In this document: piece by piece, positions 62,025-64,000 of the stretch
Layout: every line of letters begins with the position of its first letter
Position numbering within the stretch: the first letter of the stretch is position 1
DNA from: JALUZX01 sp964561605
GTDB taxonomy: Bacteria > Planctomycetota > UBA1135 > JALUZX01
Reading direction: 5' to 3'
Length of the DNA stretch: 64,000 bases
NCBI GenBank assembly: GCA_964561605.1
Contig: CAZLQD010000028.1
Location: 1-64,000, forward strand
Notes under the pieces: model-generated
Database searches by the model: none
Seen by the model: the letters and a program-made list of their open reading frames with translations, nothing else
What the model was told of the DNA's origin: nothing
Translations under genes and position numbers: made by a program

Positions 62025-63592
62025 GACTCTTCTCCTCCCGCCGGTGCGGCCTCAAGGACCTCTCCTCTTCCCGGGATTTCTGAGAGGGGAATCTCGAAAT
62101 GGAAGACCGCCCCCTTGCCGGGACGGTTCTCCGCCCAGATCCTTCCTCCGTGGGCCTGGACGATTTCCCTGCTGATGGCGAGACCGAGGCCCGTTCCGCC
62201 GGCGCCGGTCTTGGTCCTGGAGGACTGGACGAACTTCTCGAAGATCGCCTCCAGTTCCTCCGGGGCGATTCCCATGCCTTCGTCGGCCACGCTCACCCGG
62301 GCCTTTCCGCCCCGGGTTTCCAGGGATACCTGGATGGTGGACCCTTCCGGCGAGAATTTGACGGCGTTCCCAAGGAGGTTCCTAATGACCTGCATGATCC
62401 TCTGGGGATCCGCTTTCACGAGAACCGGTTCGGAAGCCTGAAGTTCCAGTCGGGTGCCTTTCTCGTGGAGGAGAGAAGAAAACTCGTCCACCACGTTCCT
62501 GACCAGAGGAAGAAGATCCGCTTCCTTGAACTCGAAGACCATTCTCCCCGCTTCCATCTTGGAGAGGTCCAGGAGTGAATTGAGAAGGGCCAGGAGCCTC
62601 TCCCCGGCCGTCTTGATTTTCTCGAAGTAGGAGGGGACCTTTCCGCCGGCATCTTTGGATTTCTTCAGGCCGAACTCGGCGAAACTCAGGATGGCGTGCA
62701 TGGGGGTCCTGAGCTCGTGGGACATGTTGGCCAGGAATTCCGACTTGGCCCGGTTCGCCGCCTCGGCCTTCTCCTTGGCCTCCTCCAGGTCCCTGGTCCT
62801 CTCCCGGACCTTTCGCTTGAGGGTGGCGTTGAAGTCCTTCATGGCCCGGTCTCTCTGGGAAACGGCCTTCCGCATCTCGTCGAAGGCCTCGGTGAGCCGG
62901 CCCACCTCGTCGTCCTTGCCGAGCTCCAGGGGCTCGTCCATGCGGCCCATGGCGACTCCCTCCGCGGCGAGGACGAGCCTTTCCAGCCTGGCCGTCCAGG
63001 GGCGGACGGCCAGGTATATGAGGACGCCCGCAAGGAGGAGGCTCGCCAGGAAGAGACTCACCGCTTCCCGGGTCTGGGCGGCGGTGATCCTTTTCCTGGG
63101 CCTGGAGGAGAGGGCCACCAGGACCTTCCCGATCCTCTCCTCCCGGTGGAGCCTTTTTTTCCCGGGGCTGCCGAGGAGTCCCAGGGTGGGGAAGTCCTCC
63201 TCCTCCTCGGAGAACCGCACCGCCGCCTGGCCGAGGATGAAGTCGTCCCTGGGCGCCTTGCCCGAGAGGAAGGCCTTCCAGGCCTTCTGGTCCCTCGCGG
63301 CACTTGCCGCAAGGTTGTTCTCCTTGTCGTAGACCGCGAGGAACAGGACCTGCTTCTCTCCGAGGAACTTCTTCGTGATCCTTTTTAGCTCCACTTCGTC
63401 CTTCACGGCGAGGGGGAGTTCCACGGCCCATGCGAGGCCCTGGGCCAGGGAACGGGCCGACCGGGACTCCCCCTGGGCGATGAGGAGGTTCATCCGCTTC
63501 AGTTGCACCCAGGCGGGGAGGGCCAGGCTGAGAAGGGCCACGCCCGCGAAGAGAAGGAAGGCCTTCCATTTCAGAGAGAACCGGGGCTTCAC
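62021..63592 (-). CDS. Transmembrane HAMP sensor histidine kinase
   Basis: This 523-residue kinase has two membrane helices (about 10-28 and 177-196) around a periplasmic sensor domain, a HAMP-like region (197-250), a coiled coil and a catalytic core. The phospho-His is 292 in MSHELRTPMHAILSF; NLLGNAVKF, DEGMGI and GGTGLGLAIS are intact. It overlaps the ABC-type binding-protein gene by 4 bases at its 5' end and the hybrid kinase gene by 4 at its 3' end, so sensing may depend on that binding protein. Confidence 0.9.
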   Translation of the reverse strand: MKPRFSLKWKAFLLFAGVALLSLALPAWVQLKRMNLLIAQGESRSARSLAQGLAWAVELPLAVKDEVELKRITKKFLGEKQVLFLAVYDKENNLAASAARDQKAWKAFLSGKAPRDDFILGQAAVRFSEEEEDFPTLGLLGSPGKKRLHREERIGKVLVALSSRPRKRITAAQTREAVSLFLASLLLAGVLIYLAVRPWTARLERLVLAAEGVAMGRMDEPLELGKDDEVGRLTEAFDEMRKAVSQRDRAMKDFNATLKRKVRERTRDLEEAKEKAEAANRAKSEFLANMSHELRTPMHAILSFAEFGLKKSKDAGGKVPSYFEKIKTAGERLLALLNSLLDLSKMEAGRMVFEFKEADLLPLVRNVVDEFSSLLHEKGTRLELQASEPVLVKADPQRIMQVIRNLLGNAVKFSPEGSTIQVSLETRGGKARVSVADEGMGIAPEELEAIFEKFVQSSRTKTGAGGTGLGLAISREIVQAHGGRIWAENRPGKGAVFHFEIPLSEIPGRGEVLEAAPAGGEES

Positions 63593-64000
63593 GGCGATCC
63601 TCCCTTCTTCCTGCCGCCGTAGACGATCTTCGCCCCTTTCAGGAATTTCTCGGGGAACGTGATGTCCAGGCGCAAGGCCACGTTCAGGTTGACGGCGTAG
63701 AGATTGCGGGGGAAAAGGAGCTTCCTCTCCTCTTTCCCCGGTGAGGAGTCCTTCTTCTTTTCTTCTTCCCCCGGGGCCTTTCTGCTCCGCCGGAGGAGAC
63801 GGGCGGAGAGTTCCGCCCCCAGGAGGCGGGCTTGGGCGCTGGGATCCAGGTAGGTCCCAAGGAGGGCTCCGCTCCTGACCAGGGGGGCCGAGAATCCGAA
63901 GACGGGGATCTTCTTGCGAAGCGCCCCCAGGAGGACGGCCTTCAAGGTGGGGAGGTCGATCACCGCAGGGTCGGGAAAGGTCCAGATGAGGTCCGGTTTC
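63589..64000 (-). CDS. ABC-type substrate-binding protein, partial
   Basis: Only the C-terminal part is in the window; the gene runs off the right end, and reading continues to position 64000 without a start. Visible sequence, KPDLIWTFPDPAVIDLPTLK, then KIPVFGFSAPLVRSGALLGT and NLYAVNLNVALRLDITFPE, matches the ABC_sub_bind family of periplasmic proteins. It is upstream of and overlaps the sensor kinase by 4 bases, so it may be the ligand-binding partner for the kinase. Confidence 0.75.
   Translation of the reverse strand, partial: KPDLIWTFPDPAVIDLPTLKAVLLGALRKKIPVFGFSAPLVRSGALLGTYLDPSAQARLLGAELSARLLRRSRKAPGEEEKKKDSSPGKEERKLLFPRNLYAVNLNVALRLDITFPEKFLKGAKIVYGGRKKGGSP

Overview
This is a GC-rich, densely coded bacterial chromosomal segment. 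The best guess is a member of the Planctomycetota, though no rRNA or phylogenetic marker in the window proves it. Pointers are the FG-GAP/VCBS lipoprotein with a C-terminal sorting-like domain (27243-29273), several large exported Gly-rich or HEAT-like proteins of no named function, a GH57/GlgA/GalT/GlgC glycogen cluster, ResB/CcsA cytochrome c maturation, and frequent GTG/TTG starts with 4-base stop/start overlaps. The outer-membrane receptor, the secretin and the lipoproteins indicate a diderm cell.

Layout. 1-629 is a gene-free, repeat-rich flank with two long hairpins and a run of degenerate tandem copies. 630-5715 (minus) holds a DUF434 protein, an acyl-CoA ligase with a degenerate carrier domain and a YfhO-like membrane protein. 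5959-8492 (plus) is purF plus a glycerophosphodiesterase. 8368-11410 (minus) is an ankyrin lipoprotein followed by a beta-propeller/secretin fusion. 12009-20188 (minus) is one glycogen operon: galT, glgA, GH57 glucanotransferase, histidine kinase, response regulator, glgC. 20510-26172 (plus) encodes two related giant Gly-rich lipoproteins. 26314-27057 (minus) is an exported peroxiredoxin whose peroxidatic Cys codon is UGA, followed at once by a SECIS-like hairpin, so it is very probably a selenoprotein. 27243-36298 carries the FG-GAP lipoprotein, an L34-like ribosomal protein, YgiQ, a ParB-like protein, DUF72, an M28 peptidase and a dCTP deaminase. 36425-44842 (plus) is sucCD, a small membrane protein, tatA, a polyprenyl synthase, resB, ccsA and a rhomboid protease. 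44883-48183 contains redox and ferritin-like proteins, a glycosyltransferase and YjbQ. 48284-52244 (plus) is pssA-folK-panC-ispE-DUF2520. A large HEAT-like exported protein and the initiator tRNA follow. 55494-64000 (minus) holds a two-component pair with an ABC-type binding protein, a TonB-dependent receptor, a PNGase F-like lectin enzyme and a membrane glycosyltransferase.

How the genes fit together. The glycogen operon joins synthesis (glgC, glgA) with glucan remodelling (GH57) and galactose entry (galT), and it encloses a kinase/regulator pair that may sense carbon or energy state. The 36-44 kb block serves energy metabolism and the envelope: TCA cycle, quinone side chain, cytochrome c maturation and Tat export. 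The 48-52 kb block makes lipid, folate, CoA and isoprenoid precursors. The last 9 kb looks like a surface sensing, uptake and deglycosylation module. The selenoprotein peroxiredoxin implies that the genome also encodes selA, selB, selC and selD outside this window.
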